NCBI GenBank assembly: GCA_002104935.1
Contig: MCGT01000036.1
Span: 186,001 to 250,000, forward strand
Source: Hesseltinella vesiculosa
Lineage: Eukaryota > Mucoromycota > Mucoromycetes > Mucorales > Cunninghamellaceae
Direction of reading: 5' to 3'
DNA length: 64,000 nt
In this document: one piece after another, positions 13,234-26,994 of the stretch
Numbering within the stretch: position 1 is the stretch's first letter
Layout: each line of letters begins with the position of its first letter
Program-made: the position numbers and the translations under genes
Notes under the pieces: model-generated
Told to the model about the DNA's origin: nothing
What the model saw: the letters and a program-made list of their open reading frames with translations, nothing else
Databases searched by the model: none

Positions 13234-14090
13234 TAAATGTTGTCCATGAAATAAACACGAGTTTTTGAACCAGCAGCAGACCTACCCCCTAAATCACATG
13301 AATGCCCCTTTCTTAACGTGACAGTGAGAGCATCGTAGCTGATGAGCCAACAGCAGACAAAAAATAAAAATAGGATGAGCAGCAGCATTGTAGATTATAT
13401 CTCCTCCTCTAGTTTAACTCTACCTCGTTGGGCCGAGATCCCATTGTGTGATTCCAGCACTTCTTGAAAGCTTGGAGCGAGCCGCGCTTCATGCACTCGA
13501 CACCGAAAGCCCAAGGCGCAGGCAACCGATCCAGTAGCAATAGCGTTGCTTGCTTGCCAAGTACAGCCAATCCTGGCTATTTCGAACTCGTGTGCAAGGT
13601 GTGAGGTAAATCGAATAAAAAGAGTAAATCTGCACTGTGATGCATGTTCAAGATCGCTTGGGGGGGGGTTCCAATTGACCTAGTTTTTCAGTTCCATCAT
13701 CATTCAAGCGTTTGCGCACCCATACAAAATATTACATTGATCAGATCACGCAAAAGTGTGCTTTTTTTTTTTAGAAAATCTGCCAAAATCAATCTCAGCC
13801 CTGCCTTCGATTTCTGGCAGGGCAGCTGCCGATCAGCGAGGATGACGCTCGATATTAAAAATACAAGCTTTTCCAATGACATTGATTTCTTCCTTTGATA
13901 TCGTGTCTATTTTGGTGCCACCGACTTCTTGTTTCAAAAGCTCTGTTTTCAGGCTGGTTTTTACTGTAGCGTGCTCTTGAAAATAATCTGATGGTTCGCC
14001 CGCAAAATGATCGAGGAGCGAGCGAGAAAAAAAAATAAAAAAGACAGAGACAACACTTTATTGTTACGGCTGAGAAGTTTGCAAGAGCGC
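13234..14090. other. intergenic, no gene seen
   Basis: An ~860-base gap between the 3' end of the amine oxidase and the convergent methyltransferase. I see AATAAA-like polyadenylation context just after 13233 and a poly(T) at 13760, but no coding segment or RNA gene I can support. Confidence 0.5.
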
Positions 14091-15672
14091 CTACTTCTTT
14101 GTCAAGCACACGTTATAGAAATTTACCCAGCTCTTGAACTCTCGAGCTTCTGGTATAAGCAGGCGGGTCCAAGTATCGTATTTGGCAGGGGTGATGTTCC
14201 AATCATCGCAGATCCTTGGCTTGACCGAGTCGATTAACCGTTCAAACACTTCGGTCATGAGGTCACCAGCACGGCCCAGCCAGCCTACAGGTGATGATCG
14301 ATGTGACGAATCCACCAAGTTCACCTTGTCGTCGTGCTTTTTAAACATGGCTTCCAAATCAACACCAAGCTTGCCTAGTAGCTCTCGGCTTTGCATCGAC
14401 ACCGTCACTACAAAAGGGAGGAGATGATGAGCCGCTGACGTCATATCTCTGTTTGTTGCACAAATCCATCTTACAGCGCATCACCCACATGGACAAGTTG
14501 GGGCCGATGTCATTCATTTCGTTGCTGCCCTCCACTACAAGAGAGAGAGAGAGAGAGAGGCGGGGGGGGGAATCAGTATGTGCATCCAATTGCTTCGACG
14601 GCCCCTTTTTCTGTATTTTGCTGCTCACATACAAAATTCAATATGGCCACCGGGCTTGACCACTCGAATGGATTCTTCGATGACCTTGTCCCAAGTGCTA
14701 GAGGTGTGTTGGAACCGGGCTTCACGTTGCACTACAAAGTCAAACGAGTCGTTTTGAAATGGCCAGTCTTTGGTATAGTCGATTTTTTTGGTATGAAAGT
14801 TCAGTGGGGGGTTTCTAAATGAACAAAAGGCGTGAGTTGCGTGGAGATAAGGTAAGGGCTCAAGTCTCATTACTGGATAGGAAACATAGTGTCGTCAATC
14901 CCTATGAATTCTGAATTGGGGTAGAGGCCAGCCATTTCCTACAAGTGCGTAATAAACAAAAAGTATGAGCCAAATAAAGCTCCATGCAGTGCTCTCTCCA
15001 CAAGCATTTTTTTTTTAACCTTGGACCACCATGCAGGACCACATCTAAAAAAAGTAGAGATAAAAAAAACCATGAGACGTGGTGTCTAAGGCTCGGAGCA
15101 CTTGACACTTACGCTACTTCAAGCACACGGATACCCTGATGCAACTGCTGCTCCAGCGGTGAAAGATAAAGACTATGAAAGAAGGAGGGTGAGTATGCAC
15201 AAGGTCGAATAAAGCAAGGGAGTGTGCAACGTACTTGCCAAAGAGGAACCTGATTTTGATGGGAGAGCAAAAATAGAGTTAGAGATCAAAGTGTTTTCCT
15301 GCGCCCTGTTCATTCGTTTTTTTCTCTTACTTGTGTAACAGATGCACAATTTCAAGCCGCTCAACTTCTTCATCGTCAATCGGTAGCATGTCAATGGACA
15401 CTTTCTTATACACCCGTCCGTCTACCGAGTCCTGCCCTAGTTCAGGAAAGCGCGCATTTCGAATGGCTTCCTGGGAATTACGTTCATCGAGTATAATGCT
15501 GCCTTCACTCGTCCTAAATCGAAGAGGCTTTGAGTATGTCTGAAGAAGAAACGATGGATGAACGAAGCAGCATTGCTTACACTCGAGTATTCAATTGGTT
15601 TAATTGAGCAGACGGTCGCCTGGAAGCGCACACTTTTCCTTTTAGTATAGAACCCAAAGGAGGAGGGGTCAT
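14091..15672 (-). CDS. class I SAM-dependent methyltransferase
   Basis: Fungal small-molecule-type SAM methyltransferase. About nine exons join on the minus strand. The N-terminal region begins MTPPPLGSILKGK and continues RTYSKPLRFRTSEGSIILDE and VERLEIVHLLHK, the pre-core helix common in Mucorales members. Motif I reads GIRVLEVACGPAWWSKEMAG, split over two introns, followed by YPNSEFIGID with the acidic residue at the end of strand 2. Then come DWPFQNDSFDFVVQREARF (motif II) and ESIRVVKPGGHIEF (motif III). The C-terminal part (DLMTEVFERLIDSVKP, ITPAKYDTWTRLL) resembles related uncharacterised fungal enzymes. Motif I has Ala-Cys-Gly-Pro-Ala instead of the usual Gly-Cys-Gly-Pro-Gly, so activity should not be assumed. 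The start is the ATG at 15672; an open frame extends to an ATG at 15888 but is Lys-rich and doubtful. Divergent from PWP2 with a 199-base shared promoter. Confidence 0.8.
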
Positions 15673-15871
15673 GTCAGGAACAAAAATAAAAGAAAGAGCA
15701 ACTTTTTCAAAAAAAATGGGGTGACCTCTGAACTTCAAAACAGCCCATTTTTCGTTCCCCGCTGCGTCATACATGTGGAGTGTGATTGGCCCGTCAACAA
15801 GCCCCTTGCCTGTCTTTTTTTTTTTGCTGCACAGCAATTTTTTTTTCTTCTTCTTTTTAGATCTGCACACC

Positions 15872-18800
15872 ATGAAGTCGTCTTTCAAAGTAAGTTTCGA
15901 CTGATGCTTGGCATTAACACAGATGAATCAACCTTTATCGTATTTAGTTTTCAAATCTCTGTGGTACAGTGTATACAAAGGGCAACCTTGTCTATACGCC
16001 TGACGGTAACTGTGTCGTGAGCCCTGTTGGCAATCGTGTGTCTGTGTTTGACCTTGTCAAGTAAGTCGCCTCTTTCATTTTGATGCAAGCATGCAATCAG
16101 CGCGTACCCAACAGATATACTCACTTGCATGCGTATTTTAATTAGCAACAAATCTTATACATTGCCTTTTGAGATGCGACGAGACATTTCCCGTATTGCG
16201 CTGTCTCCAAACGCCACCTTGCTGATCACCGTCGATGAAGGTAACCAACTCTTGCATCCCTTGATCACCTCCTTCCAAGCCATCTTACGCCTTTTTATTA
16301 TTATTATTATTCCTCTGATAGCTGGCTACGCCTATTTAATCAACTTCAATCGCCAGACGGTTTTGCATCGCATCAACTTTAAGAGCAAGGTCAAGGATAT
16401 CGTCTTCAGCCCCAACGGCAAATACGTTGCTGTCACCCATGGCAAAGAAGTCAAGGTGTGGAAGGCACCTGGTTTTACTCGTGAATTTTCACCTTTTGTC
16501 CTCCACCGCACATATACCGGCCACTTTGACGACATCATCCACATCAGCTGGAGTCCTGATTCAAAGTAAGAACAACGTGCAGCTTCGTCAAAAGAGAGTG
16601 CGTCTCATATTTTTTCCCCTCTACAGCTACTTTTTGACTTCCTCCAAAGACATGACCAGCAAGATGTACTCACTCAACCCCATTGCTGATTTCAAGCCCG
16701 TTACCCTTTCTGGACATCGTGCTGCCGTCCTTGGTGCCTATTTCTCAAGTGATATGGCTCATGTAAGCCGCCTGCCTGACCGCGTCCCTTTTATTGATCC
16801 TTCTTACCGACCTTTTTGTGCTTAGATTTATACCATCAGCAAGGACGGGGCTCTTTTCCACTGGCGACATGCGAGCTTTGCCGACGTACGCGGCCTGGAA
16901 GAAGACGAGCTGGAGGAGGACTTTATTGATCATGTGCGATGGCGTGTGCATGAAAAACACTATTTCCAACAAGGCCATGGCGTGCAAGTCAAATCATGTC
17001 AATTCCACCCTCAGAGCAACCTCGTTGTCGTGGGCTTCAGCAATGGTGTCTTTGGACTGTACGAAGTGCCTAGCTTTGTCAACATCCATTCTCTCAGGTA
17101 AAAAAAAAAAATGCTCGCCTCGCTTATACCTGAGCCATGCCATTGACATCCCTTGTGCCGTTCTCTGCCACTAGCATCTCTCAACACAAGATCTCGACCA
17201 TCGCTATTAACCCCACAGGCGAATGGCTTGCGTTTGGCTGCCGTACATTGGGTCAATTGCTGGTGTGGGAATGGCAATCCGAGACCTATGTGCTGAAACA
17301 ACAAGGCCACTATTACGACATGAACACGTTGGCCTATGCTCCAGACGGTCAGACCATGGTGACTGGCGGTGATGATGGCAAGGTGAAAGTATGGAACGCC
17401 TCGTCTGGGTTCTGCTTTGTGACTTTTAGCGACCACAAGAGCGGCGTGCAGGCCGTCAGCTTTGCCAAGCAAGGCCAGGTCGTGTTCTCGGCCAGCATGG
17501 ACGGCACTGTCCGCGCCTTTGACTTGGTCCGTTACCGCAACTTCCGCACGTTCACCAGCCCCAACCCTGTGCAATTCACTTCGTTGGCTGTCGACCCCAG
17601 TGGCGAAATCGTCTGTGCCGGCACCATGGACTCGTTTGAAATCTACGTATGGAGCGTGCAAACCGGCAAGCTGCTGGATGTCCTCGCTGGTCACGAAGGC
17701 CCTGTCAGCTCCCTCGCCTTCTCGTCCGATGGCGTCACCCTCCTCAGCGGCAGCTGGGACCACACTGCGCGACTGTGGGACGTGTTCGGCCGCAACAAGC
17801 ATATCGAAATCCTGCAGCACCAGACCGAAGTCCTGGCTGTTGCCTACCGGCCCGACAATCAGCAAGTGGCCTGCTCGACTCTGGACGGACAAGTGTCGCT
17901 GTGGCAACCTTCGGACGCCAAGCTGATGAACACCATCGATGGGCGAAAGGACATCTCTGGCGGCCGCAAGCTCAACGACCGCACCACAGCCGACAACAAC
18001 GCCTCTGGCAAGGCTTTCCACTCACTGACCTACACGGCCGATGGCGCCTCGTTGCTGGGCGGCGGCAACAGCAAGTACATCTGTCTTTACGACCTGGCCA
18101 CCACTTCCTTGATCCGGAAATTCCAGATCAGCCACAACCTCTCGTTGGACGGTGCCCAAGAGAAGCTCAATGCCCGCCACATGACCGAGTTTGGCTTCAA
18201 CAAGGAAGAGCTCGAAGACGAAGAAGCCTCGGACCTGGAAGACCGCTTGGACAACTCCCTCCCTGGCACCCAAGCCGGCGACTTATCGGCGCGCAAGACC
18301 CGCCCCGAGATCCGCGCCCAGTCTGTCCAGTTCTCACCCACCGGCCATGCCTGGGCAGCCGCCACCACCGACGGCCTCATGGTCTATGCCCTGGATGACA
18401 CCATCCTGTTTGACCCCTTTGACCTTGAAATCGACATCACACCTGACTCGGTCCTGGCAACCCTCCATGACGACCAAGACTACCTCAAAGCCCTTTGCAT
18501 GGCTTTCCGCCTGAACGAGCAACACATCACCTGCCAGGTGTTTGAAGGCATCCCGCCCGACTCGGTGTCTTTGGTTGCCCGGGGCCTGCCACAAAAGTAC
18601 TTGGACAAGCTGCTGGCCTTCATTGCCACTCACTTGGAAACCAGTCCCCATTTGGAATTCCACCTGCTGTGGGTCACCCAGCTGCTGACTGCGCATGGCC
18701 GTTACCTCAAGGGACACCGTGGTGAGTACCAAGCTGTCTTCCGTGGCCTTTACAAGGGCATCACCCGTGTGCGTGATGACATTGCTAGCTTGTAAGTTTT

Positions 18801-18952
18801 TCTATTTCTATCTTTTCTTCATGACCGCTGATGAGCCTCTTCTTCTTGTTTAACTTAGATGTGACTCTAATAAGTATATGATGAAGTACCTTCTTGCTCA
18901 ACAGACCTTGGCTCAATCTACCTTGGATAAAATGGATGTCACCCAAGGCTAA
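15872..18952 (+). CDS. PWP2: periodic tryptophan protein 2, U3 snoRNP (SSU processome) WD40 protein
   Basis: WD40 protein of the UTP-B module of the small-subunit processome, needed for early 18S rRNA processing in the nucleolus. Eight exons (15872-15889, 15948-16060, 16146-16240, 16322-16565, 16627-16762, 16826-17097, 17175-18791, 18859-18952) give 862 residues. The tiny first exon encodes MKSSFK and joins FSNLCGTVYKGNLVYTPDG, the hallmark Pwp2 start. Two WD40 propellers follow, with repeats such as HFDDIIHISWSPDS, GHYYDMNTLAYAPDGQTM, DHKSGVQAVSFAKQG and GHEGPVSSLAFSSDGVTLLS. The Utp12/Pwp2 C-terminal helical domain includes TPDSVLATLHDDQDYLKALC and HLEFHLLWVTQLLTAHGRYL. Exon 7 is GC-richer than its neighbours and carries long antisense open frames that are shadows. 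Confidence 0.95.
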
Positions 18953-19374
18953 AGCGTCGCTCCAGCTCGACCGCTCTGGTTTTTCTTTTTTATTCATTCA
19001 TCCCCTCATTCCAATTTGCATCCACCCATCTTTTTGTTTTAGACATGCGTCTTTTTTTTTTTTCTTGACGTCTTTCTTTTCATGTACCATCAACCAAAAT
19101 AAATCCCAGTTTAAATCATGACTCTATATTAAATCGGGCCTGTCAATAAAATGGCCTCAGCATCTGCCCTCCCCCCTCCCCCCCACCGAAAACTGAGTTC
19201 GCCCGCTAAAGACAACGCTTGTGGCTTTACACTGAGCATCTTGAAAAACGAGCCCTATTCTTTTATTCTGTCGCGCCTAGTCTTCCACCAGCCGTTCTAA
19301 CTACGGACGAACGCTGGCTTTAGCAAGTACAAAAGATCCTGGCCGGGTATTCAAAGGAAAAGTGATGCTTTTAT
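18953..19374. other. intergenic between convergent genes
   Basis: About 420 bases between the ends of PWP2 and the THOC5-like gene. It holds poly(T) and AATAAA-type signals (for example near 19098) and a C-rich stretch near 19172-19185. No gene seen. Confidence 0.5.
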
Positions 19375-20351
19375 TCACGCTTCCTCGGTATCTACATCCA
19401 TCATCACGGCGTCGGGTTGGGCAGCGGGATCGTCGGTTTCCATCTCAGGTTTGGTTTGATCGTCCTTCAGAGCGTCCTCCAAGGGAGCCGTTGCCTAGAT
19501 GAAAGAGGGAAAGTGCAATAGAATAAAAAAGCAGGAGTGAGCCAATGCTGGTGCCAAAGAAACGATTGGAAACACGTACCAAAACAAAGTCATCAAGCAG
19601 TTTATCGTATCGGTCCAACTTGTCCTGACCCTTTCGGTTTTCTTTGATCAGTTCCTGTCGCACCAACGCCAATCGTTCTTCTTGTTCTTGCAGGCTATCC
19701 AGGAGGAGGAAGAAAGAAAAAAATGGTGAGGTCACATTGACAAGCTGCTCTTGGGTCTAACCTTGTGCGTTCATCCTTCTCAAATAATAATCGATGGATC
19801 ATCAGCGTGTGAGGGTTGTCATTGCCTTGTCGGTAGCGATCGGGGGCTGAGGCTTCAAAGGATTCGAGAGGCAGCAGCTCCACGTGTTGATAGACCGACC
19901 TAAACAAGGAGATAAATCAACCACATGGTTGCATCGAAAAGAGGAGATGGTCTTACCTTAGTTGTTGGCACTTGAGGATCTCTTCTAAAATATGGCGTTT
20001 TTCATACATTGTGTTTTGCAGTCCCACGTATTTTTCGTCCATGTCGTTTTTGGCTTCGGTGGTGGTTTGCTTTGAATTCCGGGTATTACCATTCATGGTG
20101 CTGTGCAAGTCTTTGATGCTATCCATAGCATCGAATAGCTCCAGGCTGAGATCGGTGTTTTCTAATGTATCCGGCGCATTGCCCTACAAGAGGTGAGATG
20201 TGGTAAGTGTCAGACATTGGCCAAACTAGATGGCGAACAAAGGCGTAATTACATCGATCTTTGCTTGCATCACTTGCTGTAAGATCGTATGCAAGGTGCT
20301 AAATGCAGAATCTGCTTTTTGTGTTGTTGTTGATAAATCAAGTACTGGCAT
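19375..20351 (-). CDS. THO complex subunit 5 (Fmip-domain) homologue
   Basis: Probable THOC5-family subunit of the THO/TREX complex, which couples transcription to mRNA export. Five exons on the minus strand give about 232 residues starting MPVLDLSTTTQKADSAF. Recognition rests on the Fmip core: DEKYVGLQNTMYEKRHILEE, then HVELLPLESFEASAPD, then NPHTLMIHRLLFEKDERT and LQEQEERLALVRQELIKENR. These align in order with the animal pattern of a coiled coil, an ELxSxEEFxxxAP element, then DPHxxMLxRLxxELEERKRL. The protein is a short, coiled-coil form ending in an acidic Asp/Glu tail (METDDPAAQPDAVMMDVD), much shorter than animal THOC5. Start chosen at the only ATG preceding an in-frame exon with a proper donor. 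A THOC7-like small coiled-coil subunit is the main alternative. Confidence 0.75.
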
Positions 20352-20584
20352 CGTTTGGGGAAGAACGGAAGAAGGGAAGATAAAAATAAAAAAAAATAAA
20401 AAAACCGGGCTCTGTGAGGAAACCCAGATGAAAAAAATGCACTGCAGGACAGCTCTCTCCTACGGTTTGTCCGTCACCTAAACATATGCAGAAAAATCAT
20501 CCGAGTATCATCAAAGAGAGACAATGGCGGTCTCCATGTGGGAAAAAAAAAAGCACCTTGCAGCATTCAGGAAGCCTTAGTTAG

Positions 20585-20830
20585 GGTCGCATTTTTTTGG
20601 CAGTTTTTAGCTGAGGGTGCCAACGCTTCAAAACAAAAGTGATCAAACGTTGGCGGGGAGATCTTCACCAAACCACTTGATTTTTTCGGCATCCTCCTAT
20701 TTCATGATACTGTACATCTACACAACATTTCAGATTGATTCAATTATGTAACAGGACTCTACAGCAACTTCTTTTTTTTTCAAAATGCAAAAAAATCACC
20801 AGCCAATTCATTCGCCGACCATCCACAGCC
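20585..20830. repeat. dispersed degenerate repeat, copy 2
   Basis: Partner of 8950-9190. Shared blocks occur in the same order, including GATCAAACGTTGGC against GATCAAAAGTTGGC and an ACTTGATTTTTTC / CACCTGATTTTTTC block. It lies in the promoter-side gap between the divergent THOC5-like and serine-rich genes. Confidence 0.55.
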
Positions 20831-21394
20831 TTGACTTCGTCAAGCGACGATGTGCAGCCTTTCTCCAGGATTTCATCGAACCAATGCAGAAAAGCCTCAT
20901 CTGGGTAGGCTCTACTGTACTGGAAAATCCTGGAAAATTCCAAGAATTTCTGACTTCCTCTGTTGCGCTATGACCCCAGCAGACCTGCATGCAGCTGCGT
21001 TTTCCTCCGGCAATTAGCTATAACAAACTTGCTATGACAGCTCTTTTTCTTTTTCTTTTTCTTGACATGTTTGAACAGAGACGCCAATAGGAACAGCTAG
21101 AACCATGCTACATAAAGAAAATCGGAGTGTGCAAAGCGGTGACATCGGGTCAAGTGGAAAACAAGAAACTGGATTTGGTAGGTGCCCGTGAACTTTGATC
21201 AGTGAAGAGAAACGAGGGAAATGAAAAAAAGAGGGAGAGGTGTGGAACGGGTCACCAAAAAGTTTTTGACAGATGACATTTGGGCTGGGAGGGAGCAACA
21301 ACAATCAGACGAAAACGGCCCAAGCAGTGAAACGGTCATACCCAATTAGGCAAGATGTTTTTTACCTCTCCAAGAGAAAGGCTCATGCCTTCCA

Positions 21395-21402
21395 TATATA
21401 AA
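21395..21402 (+). promoter_or_regulatory. TATA box of the serine-rich gene
   Basis: A perfect TATATAAA octamer lies 123 bases upstream of the start codon at 21518 and is followed by a pyrimidine tract, as expected for a fungal core promoter. Confidence 0.5.
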
Positions 21403-21517
21403 ACAGCAGGGCAGCTATTTTTTTTTTTTTTGCCCCTCTCTCTTTTGTTGATATTGTCTTGCTTATTATAATCACTGTATTGTTACCAATCTCATAGACT
21501 GTCATACTATTGCAACT

Positions 21518-24500
21518 ATGACACCAGGACCGCGCCCTCCCGTTTTGCATAATAGCCAAGGTAAAAATAAGAGAACTCCTACAGCCGTTTGATTTTTTTT
21601 TTCTACTTCCATTTTTACTCAATTACTTTTATTGTTTGCCATGAAAAAGATATGATGCAAGAGCTGTTTGACGAGATCAATGACTACATTGGTGGTTGGT
21701 AGCAAATGTAATGAAGCAAAGAGTCACACCACTCATTCTTTTCTCTTCCCATTTTTAAAACTGCCAGCTTCTCAGGTGAAGCCTGTGGACGATTATGCAA
21801 CTGTCACCTCCCCCACCACCACTTCCCCCATGAGCGCGACCACCAACGAAGATGATGACGATCATCGCCCAGACTTTGAAGTGCCATACCAAGCTGCCAT
21901 GTCCCATGACTCTCATTCTGTCGCGTCCAAAGAAGACAATCTCGTGGCCGACCTACTGGAGGATATCGACCAGGCCATGCGCGCTGATAATGACACAGCA
22001 TCCACAACCATGCACACCGTGATGTTTGTCGAATCAGAAGTGGATGAATCTCAATCGTAAGCGAAGAATGCAGCTTGCTGACGAAATAATGACCTTTTTT
22101 TTTCATGGTGGCAGACCTTTGGCTTTGGACCCTCCCTACCACGATCAGCTCTGTGAATGCTACAAATGCAAATCAACGGTCACAAGAGACATGCTCCATA
22201 CCACACAGCCCGGGCCTCCACAAGTAACAAAGCGTATGTCATTAATCCCTCCTTCCGTCTCCAACAGCGACCAGCACCAGCCGCTGCGCCGCCCACGGTC
22301 TTCCTCTTCTTTTGCCAACCTCGTCAGCACCTCCAAACTGGCCCAGATTGCAGGCATGGTCAAACAGACGCTGAATAGTACACCACGAGACCTCTTGTCG
22401 CTGCGACCAAGCCCATCGTCGTCCATCTCTGCAACAAAGACCTACCAACAGCCCTCGGCTGCCTCTGCCATGGACCCTCCTGCTCTACCTGCCCATCACT
22501 TTGCGGCCCCGACATCCACCGCCAATCTGGATCACCGCTCTTCCCTTGTTTCGTCCTCGGCCATGGCTCTAGCCATCGATACGAACATGGCCACAACCAT
22601 CGACCCCTTGCTGCACCCACCCACCATGCCACCCACCCTCACGCCAACCGACCCCACCACGCCTACATCACTCCTTCACCAGCCACTGGCCCAACACTTT
22701 GGTCCAGTGACGCCCACCGACCCCATCACACCCTCCTCCTCTCTGCCTTTACCCATGCCTACCCCACGTCCGTACGCACCCATGCTGCCGGACCACCGCC
22801 AAGGCGAACCACATGTCCATCCCTTGCGGACAAAAACAGTGAAAACCATTGCCGCCCACCCTGACCGTGTTCGTGCCTACAGTAAGTTTCCCTACGAAAA
22901 AAAAAAAGAATCGCCTAGCCACTCATTTTTTCTTTCTTCATGCCGGGTAGATGAAGCCTATCAACATTGTCTGCAAGCCAAGACGGACATGGTGCCATGG
23001 GTCAAAAAGCAAATCAACAAGGGCAAGCCCGATTTACTTCAATGTAATGGATGGAATGCGAAAAAAAGATACCACTGCAGCATTCTCATTTTTTTTTATT
23101 TCGTGGTAGTGTATACCCCTGTGCTGCGCAAATCCCCATCCAAATCTTTGTTTTCCTTGTTCAAGCGACGAAGCCATTCACGCCTAGGCCCTCTGGTGAT
23201 GCTCAATTCCGATCTCGGCAGTGACCAACAGCCTAATGACTCGGCAACTCCACAAGACTTGCTTGGCCCGGACGCCACGCAAAGCCAAATCTTCCAAACG
23301 CCAAACGCCTTCTCTCCCTTGTCGTCGCTCAACAGCAGCCAAAGCCAGCAACCAACCCATTGGCACACCTCTGCGAAAGATCTGATGCAACACCAGCCAT
23401 ATCCAGACGTCGATAGCCATCTCTCCTCCGACATTGTGCCGCACACCTCTGCATCGACACCGAACCCTACCCCATCACCTCTGTCACCCCTCTACCAGCT
23501 GGAAGCCTTGCGACCGTCGCCTTCGGCTAGCCTTGTCAGCGTGGAGTCTACCAAGGAACTGGCCCTTCACAAATGGCGTCCCCAGTCATTGTCGCCCATA
23601 GCGTCGTCGCTTGATCCACCGGCCCGTTCTCTTTCACCCTCGTCTATCACTTCCATGGAAGAGCTGCAGCAGCAGCACCTTGGCGTGGCCCCTCAGCTAC
23701 GCAAGTCCCCTTCCAACACCAGCTTGCGTTCACAAAATAGCCAGCAAATAACGCACCAGCACCTGGGCAAGACACCCATCCTGCGCAAAACTGCCTCGAA
23801 TGCTAGCCTTCGGTCGCAGGCCAGCCACCATGACCCACCATCGCAGCAACTTCTTGGCGTCACCCCTCTCCTGCGCAAAACCACATCGAATACCAGCCTG
23901 CATTCTCAGTACAGCGACTCGCCCATCTCGATCCTGAAAAAAACCGAGCAAGCCCAGCGTAAAAAGAAGGCGGCTAGTCCAGCCTCTAGCCGGGGCCCTC
24001 CACCCTCTTCTCGCCTGGCTACCAAGAAAAGCGTCACCAAAGCCTCGTCCCAGTTGGATTTACGGCAGCAGTACCGTCATGCAGCGCCTCGTAGTCGTAG
24101 CGTATCGCCCTTGCCACGCATGGCCGAAGGCGATTCGGCTTTGTACCTCCAGCCTGATCGACGGCCATCTCGACCCAGCCGCAGCCCTTCACCTTCATCT
24201 CAGTACCATTCCCAATCATCGTCTCGCCGCCCTGGCCGCCACCCTTCCTCATCGTCCTTGTCCAGTGGCTGGTTGGACCCACCTGCACGAAACCGGTCGC
24301 CCAGCCGCCCGCCAACGCTTCACCGTGTTCGTTCGCAAGAATTTTATTCCGTCGCCAACTCAGCCGCTCCCGCCTCAGTTTGCCCATTGCCTCCCATGGC
24401 TCGTCCTCGGCGATCATGGACGGGTCCTGCTGTCAGCCGACTGTACGAAGCTCCTCCTCCTCCTCCACGCCAAGGTCACGGCTTCCATGAGCAACGCCAC

Positions 24501-24704
24501 GTTCGACGACAGCCTTCAGCCAATCGTCTTGCTTGGAATGGCCGATCTCCGCAATATTCCCAGGATCCTGCGCTGGATGATCTGTGTGCCTTTTTCCACC
24601 ACCTTCCTCGGCATGTCCTTGTCAAGTACTTACAAGATGCCAAAGGCGACTTTTACTTGGCAAAAGACATGTGTATGGAAGATATTATGATCCATGGCAT
24701 TTGA
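21518..24704 (+). CDS. 942-residue Ser/Pro-rich protein of unknown function with internal triple repeat
   Basis: Six exons (21518-21560, 21650-21691, 21768-22056, 22115-22881, 22951-23043, 23110-24704) join in frame to give 942 residues. I do not recognise the family. A short acidic N-terminus (DMMQELFDEINDYIA) is followed by a Cys motif (YHDQLCECYKCKSTV), long disordered Ser/Thr/Pro stretches, and a small ordered island (NEAYQHCLQAKTDMVPWVKK). Three tandem ~25-residue repeats each contain LRK(S/T)xSN(T/A)SL(R/H)SQ (23685-23915). An SR-like segment (RPSRPSRSPSPSSQ) comes next. The final ~45 residues look folded: LCAFFHHLPRHVLVKYLQDA, then GDFYLAKDMCMEDIM, resembling a small helical UBA/CUE-like bundle (inference). 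The repeats and basic/Ser motifs suggest a phosphorylated scaffold for signalling or polarity. It sits just upstream of DLD on the same strand. Confidence 0.8.
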
Positions 24705-24975
24705 AATAAACGGCAAGTGGAGGATGTTTTTTTAAAAAAAAAAAAATTAAAGAGGACCAAAAAGAGCATTGCATTCACCGAGTCCAAAAAAAAAAATATA
24801 AAAAACTCTTTCTCGGGTAAAGCCGCTTCACTTATTGGAGGAGCCCATCGCCACCTTGCAAATGACGTTTGTTTTTTTTTCCCTTATTTTTCCCGCCTAT
24901 ATCCTTAAATTTTTTCGACCTCTTTTTTTTTTTTTTTTTTTTTCTCACTCTTTCTTTTTTCTTCACCTTTGAAAC

Positions 24976-26994
<2,019 letters not shown>

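Noticed and set aside
17011..18021. 336-codon antisense frame
   Set aside because: It lies exactly opposite the long PWP2 exon and mirrors its GC-rich codon pattern, so it is a shadow.
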